A stretch of DNA of 6,358 bases from Brumimicrobium sp964346075 (lineage in GTDB: Bacteria > Bacteroidota > Bacteroidia > Flavobacteriales_D > Crocinitomicaceae), in assembly GCA_964346075.1 (NCBI GenBank), contig CAYFTH010000141.1, forward strand, positions 1 through 6,358, given 5' to 3'. A model generated the notes under the pieces. That model made no database searches, was not told where the DNA came from, and saw only the letters and a list, made by a program, of their open reading frames with translations. The translations under genes and the position numbers were made by a program. Shown here in pieces: positions 1-5,592 of the stretch (position 1 is its first letter; each line of letters starts with the position of its first letter).

Positions 1-259
1 ACAGAAGACTGGCACCTGCAAAATATTCGACACCCTGAATAAAAATGGGAAGCGCCGAAGCCTGGAACCCAAGTTTACGCTTCGACCAATATTTGTAACT
101 CAACCCAATTCCTTGGTTGGTAGAAAGGCTCAGCCCTAGTTGATGTGAAGAGAGATTAATCGGGGGTTCCCCCGATAGCGAATCTTCTGTTGAGTCTTGC
201 GACCATACTGCAGTACAAAAGACAAAATTGACCAACGCTATATGCATCCACTTTATCAT
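1..259 (-). CDS. E'': small outer-membrane barrel protein, family E, 3' end outside window
   Basis: I see the first 86 residues; the gene continues beyond the left edge. The start is the ATG at 259. A second in-frame ATG at codon 5 would shorten the signal peptide, so I prefer the first. Residues 1-20 form a signal peptide ending in VWS, followed by Gln21, the usual residue after signal-peptidase I cleavage in Bacteroidetes. The mature part aligns well with E' at 1832-2350: both have S-S-H-Q-h-G-L-S near residue 40, then Q-G-I-G-h-S-Y-K, then LGFQ, then a G-x-S-L-L segment. This suggests a small barrel of about 170 residues; barrel fold and membrane location are inferred. It is separated from D'' by 87 bases that contain a terminator-like hairpin, so it may be transcribed separately or start a further module. 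Function unknown. Confidence 0.8.
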   Translation of the reverse strand, partial: MIKWMHIALVNFVFCTAVWSQDSTEDSLSGEPPINLSSHQLGLSLSTNQGIGLSYKYWSKRKLGFQASALPIFIQGVEYFAGASLL

Positions 260-308
260 AGCTCGAAATTAAACAAATGACATGAAAGTCAAGTCAGTTT
301 TCGGTGAC

Positions 309-336
309 AAAAACAGAACTTTCTTAAAGCACTGTT
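309..336 (-). terminator. possible intrinsic terminator after D''
   Basis: On the minus strand, ten bases after the D'' stop, AACAG pairs with CTGTT around an inner CTTT/AAAG stem, and the right arm runs into TTTTTG. The stem is short and AT-rich, so the call is weak. Its position, between the end of D'' and the start of E'', supports it. Confidence 0.35.
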
Positions 337-346
337 AGAATGATTA

Positions 347-823
347 CTACTCAACCTTTTCGCCGATAAACTCGTAGCCTGTGTAATATTGAACACCGCC
401 AAAAGGACCTAAATTATACGAATCCTGACGTCGATAGATCATTTTATTGTCCTCAGTAAATCGTTGCGTAATACTATGATTATAGGGCATATACTCGCCT
501 TTTTGAATACTTTTTTCTGTGAGGAATATTTTGTCATAAAAATGCGTCGAATTGAATTGAAACACCGTGGAGTCTTCGTAATAATTCAGCTCTGCGAAGG
601 AACGCTCTAAGGAAACTGTGATTGTTGTATCAAGAATCGTGTCGTAAAATGGAGGCATGGGAGAAAGGTAGATTCTTTCCACGAGCCTTCCTGTATATGA
701 GCCTTCAATACTATCCGCCAAATGGCAATAAGTACATTCGGGGATTTCTTGAATTTCCTGGTGCTCAAATTTTTTGCATGAAACTGCAAAAATTCCAACG
801 ACACCTATCACAATGTAATTCAT
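347..823 (-). CDS. D'': CTYCH-motif lipoprotein, family D
   Basis: Predicted lipoprotein of 158 residues. The reading frame is open to a TTG at 832, but the ATG at 823 gives a more normal signal peptide and sits 5 bases after the stop of the C'' remnant, as D genes follow C genes elsewhere in the array. Residues 1-15 are hydrophobic and Cys16 is the expected lipidated residue (AVSC, a loose lipobox). A short charged linker leads to I-P-E-C-T-Y-C-H at residues 27-34. Then comes G-S-Y-T-G-R-L, and a beta-rich domain with D-T-I-L-D-T and h-x-Y-E-D-S segments that suggests a small beta-barrel or sandwich. CTYCH has the form of a haem c attachment site, but I see no second ligand motif. The stretch from the lipid Cys to GRLVER is identical in protein to D', while the rest is far more diverged. 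Function unknown. Confidence 0.85.
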   Translation of the reverse strand: MNYIVIGVVGIFAVSCKKFEHQEIQEIPECTYCHLADSIEGSYTGRLVERIYLSPMPPFYDTILDTTITVSLERSFAELNYYEDSTVFQFNSTHFYDKIFLTEKSIQKGEYMPYNHSITQRFTEDNKMIYRRQDSYNLGPFGGVQYYTGYEFIGEKVE

Positions 824-828
824 ACTAT

Positions 829-951
829 TCAAAGTTTTTGAAAGTAGTTTTGTTCACCTTTTAAAAGAAAAAAAGGGATGACGAGTTCATTTTTATAAAA
901 TAATTTCTCCGTTTTTGGTTTGTTTATTTCAACTGTATTGTGACCAAATAG
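829..951 (-). pseudogene. C'' remnant: 3' third of a family C lipoprotein gene
   Basis: The gap between D' and D'' is not ordinary spacer. In the frame that directly continues past the D' stop codon there are 40 open codons, then TGA at 831-829. The translation matches the end of C' (1440-1823): T-E-K-L-F-Y-K-N-E-L-V-I-P-F-F here against K-I-K-L-F-E-G-D-K-L-M-I-P-V-F in C', then EQNYF-x-K in both. The DNA also aligns, for example AAAGTARTTTTG. The signal peptide, lipid Cys and SGDY region are missing, and there is no usable start codon, so it cannot make a C lipoprotein. Its place immediately before D'' is where the array places a C gene. I infer a deletion that fused the end of D' to the tail of C''. 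Confidence 0.75.
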
Positions 952-1437
952 TTATTCATCTTTATACCCCTCAAATTCAAGGGCCACATAGTCATAGCTC
1001 CCACCACTATATGTTTGAAAGCTGCCCATTCTACTAACCAACATGCGGTTATCTTCTGTGAATTTTTGATTATCATAGCTACCATAGGGAGTAAATTCAC
1101 CTGTTTGAATGGATGACTCTGATAATAATATTTCATCGTGGAAGTGGGAGCATTCAAATTTGAATATCAGAGAATCTTCGTATTCGTTGAGATCATCATA
1201 GCTCCTTGTGACATTAACAGTTATCACTGTATCGATAATGGTGTCATACCCTAATGGTTGACTACCTTGAACAGGACCAAAATCTCTCTCCACGAGCCTT
1301 CCTGTGTACGACCCTTCAATGCTGTCGGCCAAATGGCAATAAGTACATTCGGGGATTTCCTGAATTTCCTGGTGCTCAAATTTTTTGCATGAACCCAATA
1401 GAAATGCAAAACTTAGAAATATGAATAGTGCTTTCAT
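952..1437 (-). CDS. D': CTYCH-motif lipoprotein, family D
   Basis: Predicted lipoprotein of 161 residues. The start is the ATG at 1437, two bases after the TGA of C'. A TTG at 1443 is in frame but would overlap C' and add nothing. Residues 1-16 are a good lipoprotein signal with LLGSC, so Cys17 is lipidated. CTYCH lies at residues 31-35, followed by G-S-Y-T-G-R-L. Next comes a beta-rich region with D-T-I-I-D-T-V-I-T-V, a Y-E-D-S-L-I-F-K-F segment and K-F-T-E-D-N-R-M-L near residue 130. The tail GYKDE is shared with D at 3513-3983. The tight junction with C' suggests translational coupling and matched production of the two lipoproteins. The CTYCH motif could attach haem, form a disulphide or bind metal; the sequence alone does not decide. 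Function unknown. Confidence 0.88.
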   Translation of the reverse strand: MKALFIFLSFAFLLGSCKKFEHQEIQEIPECTYCHLADSIEGSYTGRLVERDFGPVQGSQPLGYDTIIDTVITVNVTRSYDDLNEYEDSLIFKFECSHFHDEILLSESSIQTGEFTPYGSYDNQKFTEDNRMLVSRMGSFQTYSGGSYDYVALEFEGYKDE

Positions 1438-1439
1438 GG

Positions 1440-1823
1440 TCAATTATTTTTAGAAAAGTAATTTTGCTCCTCTTTATATGGAAAGACGGGAATCATTAAT
1501 TTATCACCTTCAAAGAGTTTGATCTTGATCGCACTGTTGTTTTCCCACTTGCAGACACAACTAATCGTATCACTGCCTCCCGCACTGACTTTTTGTAATT
1601 TGTATTTTCGATGCAAAGACCCGTTAATAAAGGTTTCGATATTTCCGTTATCGAGCACGCGTACTCCAACTTTATGATCGACTTCTTCTGGTGTCAAAAA
1701 TTCCAGGTCTGAAACTCGGATATATGCGAGATGGTAATCGCCTTCATAAGAGTCGATATTTTCAACACCTTCTTTTTCACATGCGGTTAAAACCAACAAG
1801 AAAGTAATGATTAAATATTTCAT
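1440..1823 (-). CDS. C': small lipoprotein, family C
   Basis: Predicted lipoprotein of 127 residues. I choose the ATG at 1823 over an upstream in-frame TTG at 1835, because the TTG overlaps the end of E' and the ATG gives a compact signal peptide. Residues 1-14 are hydrophobic, with LTAC as the lipobox and Cys15 as the lipid site. CEKEG follows; an acidic/Lys stretch right after the lipid Cys resembles surface-export signals described for Bacteroidetes lipoproteins, which makes surface exposure possible. The mature part has S-Y-E-G-D-Y-x-L-x-Y-I-x-V-S-D near residue 25, then a G-V-R-V-x-x-N-G turn and an I-P-V-F-P-Y-K-E-E segment near the end, all shared with C at 3990-4370. The pattern suggests a small beta-sheet protein. 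The gene starts 8 bases after E' and ends 2 bases before D'. Function unknown. Confidence 0.86.
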   Translation of the reverse strand: MKYLIITFLLVLTACEKEGVENIDSYEGDYHLAYIRVSDLEFLTPEEVDHKVGVRVLDNGNIETFINGSLHRKYKLQKVSAGGSDTISCVCKWENNSAIKIKLFEGDKLMIPVFPYKEEQNYFSKNN

Positions 1824-1831
1824 TTTGTTTT

Positions 1832-2350
1832 TCAAAATTGATACATTATTGTAGCACCAGGCAGAGGGAATGAAATAGGTAAAAAAGAAGGATACCGATC
1901 ACTATCAAAGTATGCTATTATACCATCTAATTTTAAACTAATTGAAATGATATCCTTAATATTAAATTCGTATCCTGCTCCAATGCTTATCACTGCAGAA
2001 TTTGAAATATTGGATCCTCCATACCTACTGTGATACATTACTGCTCCAGCATTAATAAATGGAAAAGAGCGTTTCTGCAACGCAAACCTGCAAAGCAAGC
2101 TGCCACCAAGAAACAAATGGACATCATCTATTACTATGGGTAAAATAGATCCTTGAAATCCGAGTCTTTTCTCGTACCACTTTTTGTAGCTTATACCAAT
2201 TCCCTGTGAAAGAGAAGCGCTGAGCCCAATCTGATGAGAAGAATTGTCCATGTGAATCGAATCGACTAATGTATCGCTAGTCGGTTGCTGTGCTTTTAAA
2301 GTCAAGCAGCCCACAAATATCATCAATATGCAAACAATCAGTTTTTTCAT
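1832..2350 (-). CDS. E': small outer-membrane barrel protein, family E
   Basis: Predicted exported protein of 172 residues. The frame is open further upstream, but those codons lie inside B' and do not form a signal peptide. The ATG at 2350 overlaps the B' stop as ATGA, a classic coupled junction. The signal peptide covers residues 1-20 (ending LKA) with Gln21 next. FVGC at residues 12-15 could pass for a lipobox, but the paralog E'' lacks it and keeps the Gln site, so I favour signal peptidase I. The mature protein has S-H-Q-I-G-L-S, Q-G-I-G-I-S-Y-K, LGFQGS, then alternating polar and hydrophobic segments and a final P-G-A-T-I-M-Y-Q-F with C-terminal Phe, as expected for an outer-membrane barrel. 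Module A-B-C-D has no E gene at the matching place, so E' is an insertion or was lost there. Function unknown. Confidence 0.86.
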   Translation of the reverse strand: MKKLIVCILMIFVGCLTLKAQQPTSDTLVDSIHMDNSSHQIGLSASLSQGIGISYKKWYEKRLGFQGSILPIVIDDVHLFLGGSLLCRFALQKRSFPFINAGAVMYHSRYGGSNISNSAVISIGAGYEFNIKDIISISLKLDGIIAYFDSDRYPSFLPISFPLPGATIMYQF

Positions 2351-2883
2351 AATCTGTAATGCAATCCTATTCCAGCTGAAGGTAAAAAACCAGGGCCACT
2401 GTACCACAATGCACCTATCCTGAGGGTCAAATCCAATTTGTTGTCCCCCTTTATTCTTACACCCCATCCACCACCAGCGCGGTATAAAAAGCCCTTTTTG
2501 ATCTCGTCAACGTACACGGTTTTACCATTTGGTTCTTCGTATGATAAATATTCATTATAAGTATATTTTTCTCGTTCTCGAGTAAATACTAATCCATTCG
2601 CAATGTATATGAACTGATCGACCTTTTCCTTTTTCTTTGTAATGAAATCAAATTCAAATCCCTGGAACAGGAATAGTTTTTGTTCTTGAGTAAACACCGG
2701 AATACTGGCGACCTGAAAACCAAATTTATCAGACATGTATCGGTAAGAGAATCCTAAACCTGAGGTCATTCCTACATTGAACCCAAAACTGTGTTTACTC
2801 TTTTTGGACGGGTTCCTCTCCTGTCCGGCGCCATTCACTGTCACCATGAAGAAGAATAACGCTATGTAGGCTGCTGTTTTCAT
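2347..2883 (-). CDS. B': small outer-membrane barrel protein, family B
   Basis: Predicted exported protein of 178 residues starting at the ATG at 2883, directly abutting the A' stop (TAAATG). The signal peptide covers residues 1-20, ending GAG, with Gln21 at the cut. The mature part has K-H-S-F-G-F-N-V-G, T-S-G-L-G-F-S-Y-R-Y-M, KFGFQ and S-I-P-V-F, then a F-L-Y-R-A-G-G-G segment near residue 135, an L-D-L-T-L-R-I-G-A strand, and a G-I-G-L-H-Y-R-L end typical of a barrel's last strand. It matches B at 4373-4888 along its length, with an extra tyrosine-rich loop around residues 105-125 that B has only in shortened form. Barrel fold and outer-membrane location are inferred. Both neighbours are coupled to it without spacer. 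Function unknown. Confidence 0.88.
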   Translation of the reverse strand: MKTAAYIALFFFMVTVNGAGQERNPSKKSKHSFGFNVGMTSGLGFSYRYMSDKFGFQVASIPVFTQEQKLFLFQGFEFDFITKKKEKVDQFIYIANGLVFTREREKYTYNEYLSYEEPNGKTVYVDEIKKGFLYRAGGGWGVRIKGDNKLDLTLRIGALWYSGPGFLPSAGIGLHYRL

Positions 2884-3468
2884 TTATTCTTTTTCTTTCA
2901 GTTGGTAGTATAAAGAAATCCCTGCTGTAGGAAATGTTCCCAAATTTTTTAATCGAAAATTGACGATCCGTTCAAAAATGTTCTTCGGGTAATTGTTAAA
3001 GTCAGTAGACCGAGCGACACCTCCCATGACGTTATAAATTCCATAACCAATGGATACATTGAGTCGTAATTTTTTGCCAAGGGGCCTCCAGTAATCTACA
3101 TGAATCCCGGCATTCAACTGTTTTTTCCACTCTGTTTGAAGAGTGAGTCCACCCTCCTTGTATTCAAAATATTTATCGCGCAAGTGCTTGAACCGTGTGG
3201 ATATACCAACAATAAGATCTCCATTTTCCAATTGGTCTAAGCGCTGCATGAGCGAGATACCTGCGTTGTATTTTATTCGGCTACCGACAGTATACCCGGA
3301 GAAAGTTGCCTGAGTTGAAAATCCTTTATACGAATACCGATACGATGGTCCAACTCCCGATATGGTGTTAGCATTCAACCCCAGCGAATGGTTTGACTGA
3401 TCTTTTACATCCTCCTGACCAAAAAGCAGCGATGAAATTATGAATGGTATAAGAATAAGTAGCCGCAT
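2884..3468 (-). CDS. A': outer-membrane barrel protein, family A
   Basis: Predicted exported protein of 194 residues from the ATG at 3468. The signal peptide is residues 1-17, ending LLFG, with Gln18 at the cut. The mature part has H-S-L-G-L-N-A-N-T-I-S-G-V-G, then SYRY at residues 42-45, then G-S-R-I-K-Y-N-A-G, Q-L-N-A-G-I-H-V-D-Y-W and S-I-G-Y-G-I-Y-N, the last two being probable membrane strands. Its paralog A (4889-5473) has the same length and keeps all these segments. The A' barrel strand ends in L-Y-Y-Q-L but five more residues (KEKE and its join) follow, where A ends at the aromatic residue. A' opens the second module, after a 44-base gap with a leader like the one before A. Function unknown. 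Confidence 0.88.
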   Translation of the reverse strand: MRLLILIPFIISSLLFGQEDVKDQSNHSLGLNANTISGVGPSYRYSYKGFSTQATFSGYTVGSRIKYNAGISLMQRLDQLENGDLIVGISTRFKHLRDKYFEYKEGGLTLQTEWKKQLNAGIHVDYWRPLGKKLRLNVSIGYGIYNVMGGVARSTDFNNYPKNIFERIVNFRLKNLGTFPTAGISLYYQLKEKE

Positions 3469-3505
3469 AGTCAGTTAACGATTCTTGTGAGGATTTCGTT
3501 GGGAT
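3469..3505 (-). promoter_or_regulatory. conserved leader in front of A'
   Basis: The bases before A' align with those before A (5474-5510): GTTAAC close to the start codon and CCAACGAAAT further upstream, the TTCGTT element (plus-strand reading) beginning 27 bases from the first base of the start codon in both. The sequence between is variable. It may be a ribosome-loading or regulatory element kept when the module was copied. I see no clear -7/-33 promoter here. Confidence 0.45.
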
Positions 3506-3512
3506 AGAGAAC

Positions 3513-3983
3513 TCATTCGTCTTTATAACCTTTAAATTGCAGACTAACATAATCTTCACTCCAACCGAATCCCAATTGAACAGATGATTCACTACTGACC
3601 AGCATCTGGTTGTCTTCGGTGAATTTTTGTACTTTATTATCGCCAATGGGTCTAAATTTTCCGGTTTGAATGGATTCTTCTGTCAAGAATATTTGATCGT
3701 GAAAGTATGAGCAGTCAAATTTGAATATAATTGAATCCTCATATTTATTGAGTCCTGAAAACGTTCGATCTACGTATACGGTGATCATTGTGTCTAAAAT
3801 GGTATCATAGGTATAACCATAGCGGTCTCTTTCTACTAACCTTCCGGTATAAGAGCCATCTATACTATCAGCCAAATGGCAGTATGTGCACTCGGGAATG
3901 GTTGTAACATCTTTCGTTTCGAATTTATTACAGGCTGTTCCAGCACATAACAGGACAACAAAGAGTAAAAAGTATATTTTCAT
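3513..3983 (-). CDS. D: CTYCH-motif lipoprotein, family D
   Basis: Predicted lipoprotein of 156 residues from the ATG at 3983, six bases after the stop of C. Residues 1-17 are hydrophobic. The lipid site is most likely Cys18 (GTAC); Cys13 in the signal peptide is a less likely alternative. CTYCH lies at residues 32-36 within T-I-P-E-C-T-Y-C-H-L-A-D-S-I, then G-S-Y-T-G-R-L-V-E-R, D-T-I-L-D-T-M-I-T-V, Y-E-D-S-I-I-F-K-F and K-F-T-E-D-N-Q-M-L-V-S, ending in GYKDE. It is clearly a homologue of D' and D'', but its DNA around the CTYCH region has diverged much further than those two have from each other. This makes the retained protein motif more meaningful. It ends the first module; a 44-base gap precedes A'. 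Function unknown. Confidence 0.88.
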   Translation of the reverse strand: MKIYFLLFVVLLCAGTACNKFETKDVTTIPECTYCHLADSIDGSYTGRLVERDRYGYTYDTILDTMITVYVDRTFSGLNKYEDSIIFKFDCSYFHDQIFLTEESIQTGKFRPIGDNKVQKFTEDNQMLVSSESSVQLGFGWSEDYVSLQFKGYKDE

Positions 3984-3989
3984 GATGTT

Positions 3990-4370
3990 TTAGTTTTTAC
4001 GAAATACATTTTCTTCACCTTCATAAGGAAAAGCAGAGAGTTTTACACGATTTCCGTCATAAAAAGTAACAGTTATACCATCTTGCAGCGTTCGCTGGTA
4101 GTTGTATACCTGTTCTTCATCATTTTTTTTAACCAACTCCTTCATACTGTATTTACTGTGAAGTTTGTTGTCGACATACGTCTTGATAGTTCCATTTTTT
4201 TTGACGCGAATCCCTGCTTTAGTTTCTATATCTCCTGGCAACATATATTCAAAATCGGAAACTTTTATGTACTCCAAACTGTAGTCACCAGAATAATTGG
4301 ATGCCTCATGGAAATTTTCTTTCTGGCAAGAGGCAATAATGATCAATGCACAGATGATGATCGTTCTCAT
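3990..4370 (-). CDS. C: small lipoprotein, family C
   Basis: Predicted lipoprotein of 126 residues from the ATG at 4370, two bases after the B stop. Residues 1-14 form the signal, with IASC and lipid Cys15; CQKEN follows, an acidic/Lys pattern like that in reported Bacteroidetes surface-export signals. The mature domain has S-N-Y-S-G-D-Y-S-L-E-Y-I-K-V-S-D near residue 25, then K-A-G-I-R-V-K-K-N-G, L-H-S-K-Y and a late F-P-Y-E-G-E-E-N-V-F segment, all matching C'. Compared with C' it lacks the two Cys residues found near residue 90 there, so those are not a conserved disulphide or metal site. The small beta-sheet fold is inferred from residue pattern only. It sits between B and D with gaps of 2 and 6 bases, in the same C-then-D order as C'-D'. 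Function unknown. Confidence 0.86.
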   Translation of the reverse strand: MRTIIICALIIIASCQKENFHEASNYSGDYSLEYIKVSDFEYMLPGDIETKAGIRVKKNGTIKTYVDNKLHSKYSMKELVKKNDEEQVYNYQRTLQDGITVTFYDGNRVKLSAFPYEGEENVFRKN

Positions 4371-4372
4371 AA

Positions 4373-4888
4373 CTATTTAGTTTTGTCGGTTATTCTGTAA
4401 TGCATTCCCAATCCAATGCTTGGTAATACATTACCGCCATTGAAACTCGTGATATATGTTGCACCCAATCTCAGTGTCCAGTCAAGTGCTTTTTCTCCGT
4501 GAATTATCATCCCACATCCACTTCCCGCTCGATACAGAAAAGAATTGTTAAAACCTTCAGAGATTTTATTTGGTGGAAAAAATGCTGTGCTATTTCCTGC
4601 GTAAATGAAGTAATCAGCATGTTCTTTTTCTTTGACAACATAGTTGAATGAAAGACCTTGTAAAAAGATCAGCTCTTCCACTGAAAGATAAATGGGAAGT
4701 GACGAGACTTCAATACCAAATTTATTCGGCATGTAGCGATACGAAAAGCCAATCCCCGAAGTGAACCCCAAATTAAACCCAAAACTGTGCTTACTATTGA
4801 GCTGGTGAGGAGTTTCCTGTCCTTGTGCATCTTTACCATTGAGCGAATAGAACAAGAGTAGCATTGCTATGTATGCTGTGAGTCTCAT
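4373..4888 (-). CDS. B: small outer-membrane barrel protein, family B
   Basis: Predicted exported protein of 171 residues from the ATG at 4888, which directly follows the A stop (TAAATG). This junction is the same as A'-B'. The signal peptide runs to about residue 21 or 23 (KDAQGQ), with Gln22 or Gln24 as the new N-terminus. The mature part has K-H-S-F-G-F-N-L-G, T-S-G-I-G-F-S-Y-R-Y-M, KFGIEV, S-F-L-Y-R-A-G-S-G and L-D-W-T-L-R-L-G-A, and the last strand G-L-G-M-H-Y-R-I with a short polar tail TDKTK. Compared with B' the loop after residue 100 is shorter. The alternating residue pattern supports a small barrel in the outer membrane, by inference. It probably acts with A and the two lipoproteins encoded after it. 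Function unknown. Confidence 0.87.
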   Translation of the reverse strand: MRLTAYIAMLLLFYSLNGKDAQGQETPHQLNSKHSFGFNLGFTSGIGFSYRYMPNKFGIEVSSLPIYLSVEELIFLQGLSFNYVVKEKEHADYFIYAGNSTAFFPPNKISEGFNNSFLYRAGSGCGMIIHGEKALDWTLRLGATYITSFNGGNVLPSIGLGMHYRITDKTK

Positions 4889-5473
4889 TTAAAAGTGATA
4901 GTATAAAGCTACGCCACCTGTAAAAAATGTGGCTAAATAAAATACGCCGAAATTGAAGTCAAGATCTTTATATTCCGATGGTCCGACTGGCTTGGGGAAA
5001 TCATCTTCATTGAAATAAAGTACCCGACCAAAAATATTGTATAATCCATAACCCAAAGAGATGTTGAGTGATAGATTGTTTTCATAGCGGCGCAAATAGT
5101 CAAAGTGAATTCCGGCATTGAGTTGATTTGTCCATATAGAGTTCTTCTTGAGTTGATCGCCTTCCCGGACAAAAAGCACATCCCTCATTTGCTTGTATCG
5201 ACTGGAAAAGCCGAAATAAAAATCACCTTTTTTTGATTGATGAAATTGATGCATTACTGATCCACCTACATTATATTTGATGCGACTTCCATATTTAAAA
5301 CCAGAAAATGTAAACTGAGAGGCAAATCGATTGATTTCATACCGATACGATAGACCAACTCCCGATATGGTGTTGGCATTTAATCCTATCAAATGACGAC
5401 TTTTATTTTTCGTCTCTTCTTGCCCGAAAAGGAAAGGTGAAATTATTAGTGGTATGAGCAAAAGTAGTCGCAT
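4889..5473 (-). CDS. A: outer-membrane barrel protein, family A, first gene of array
   Basis: Predicted exported protein of 194 residues from the ATG at 5473. The signal peptide is residues 1-17, ending FLFG, with Gln18 at the cut. The mature part shows I-G-L-N-A-N-T-I-S-G-V-G, SYRY at residues 42-45, G-S-R-I-K-Y-N-V-G, Q-L-N-A-G-I-H-F-D-Y and S-L-G-Y-G-L-Y-N, with a final G-V-A-L-Y-Y-H-F. The C-terminal Phe and alternating tyrosines fit an outer-membrane barrel of perhaps eight strands; the strand number is a guess. It is the first gene after the large intergenic region, so transcription of the array most likely starts just upstream. The paralog A' has equal length and the same N-terminal block. 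Function unknown. Confidence 0.88.
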   Translation of the reverse strand: MRLLLLIPLIISPFLFGQEETKNKSRHLIGLNANTISGVGLSYRYEINRFASQFTFSGFKYGSRIKYNVGGSVMHQFHQSKKGDFYFGFSSRYKQMRDVLFVREGDQLKKNSIWTNQLNAGIHFDYLRRYENNLSLNISLGYGLYNIFGRVLYFNEDDFPKPVGPSEYKDLDFNFGVFYLATFFTGGVALYYHF

Positions 5474-5510
5474 AGTTCGTTAACGAATGTAATGAAAATT
5501 TCGTTGGATT
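5474..5510 (-). promoter_or_regulatory. conserved leader with TTCGTTAACGAA palindrome before A
   Basis: TTCGTTAACGAA at 5477-5488 is a perfect 12-base palindrome three bases from the A start codon, and another TTCGTT lies at 5500-5505. The leader of A' (3469-3505) keeps GTTAAC, the second TTCGTT and the overall spacing but only half of the palindrome. It could be an operator, an RNA hairpin near the start, or simply conserved from the duplication. Confidence 0.45.
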
Positions 5511-5517
5511 TTTTTAT

Positions 5518-5525
5518 CAACCATA
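5518..5525 (-). promoter_or_regulatory. candidate -7 element for the A operon
   Basis: TATGGTTG on the minus strand matches the Bacteroidetes -7 consensus TAnnTTTG at all but one position and would give a leader of roughly 40 bases. A similar TAAGGTTG lies at 5535-5542. No good -33 TTTG is seen at the right spacing, so this is tentative. Confidence 0.25.
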
Positions 5526-5549
5526 CTTTATCGTCAACCTTAGATGGTA

Positions 5550-5584
5550 AAAAAGGAGACTGATGCGCTCGAAGTCTCCTTTTT
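5550..5584. terminator. strong bidirectional intrinsic terminator
   Basis: AAAAAGGAGACT at 5550-5561 pairs perfectly with AGTCTCCTTTTT at 5573-5584 around an 11-base loop. Both strands end in a T-run (six T on the minus strand), so it can stop transcription from either side. It probably insulates the array from the TolC-like gene upstream. If the promoter at 5645-5676 is real, it would instead sit inside the leader of A and could act as an attenuator. Confidence 0.75.
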
Positions 5585-5592
5585 GAATCCAT

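Noticed and set aside
262..295. Promoter-like TTG and TAATTTCG before E''
   Set aside because: The -7 match would lie only a few bases from the start codon, leaving no room for a leader, so I do not call it.
622..864. Plus-strand open frame opposite D''
   Set aside because: It is antisense to D'' and the C'' remnant, both supported by homology to other genes in the window.
2351..2467. Upstream extension of E' by 39 codons
   Set aside because: The extension lies fully inside B', carries no signal peptide and would bury the real one; the ATG at 2350 forms a normal ATGA overlap.
4083..4400. Plus-strand open frame opposite C
   Set aside because: It lies antisense to a gene with a clear lipobox and a paralog; its sequence is a mirror product of that coding strand.
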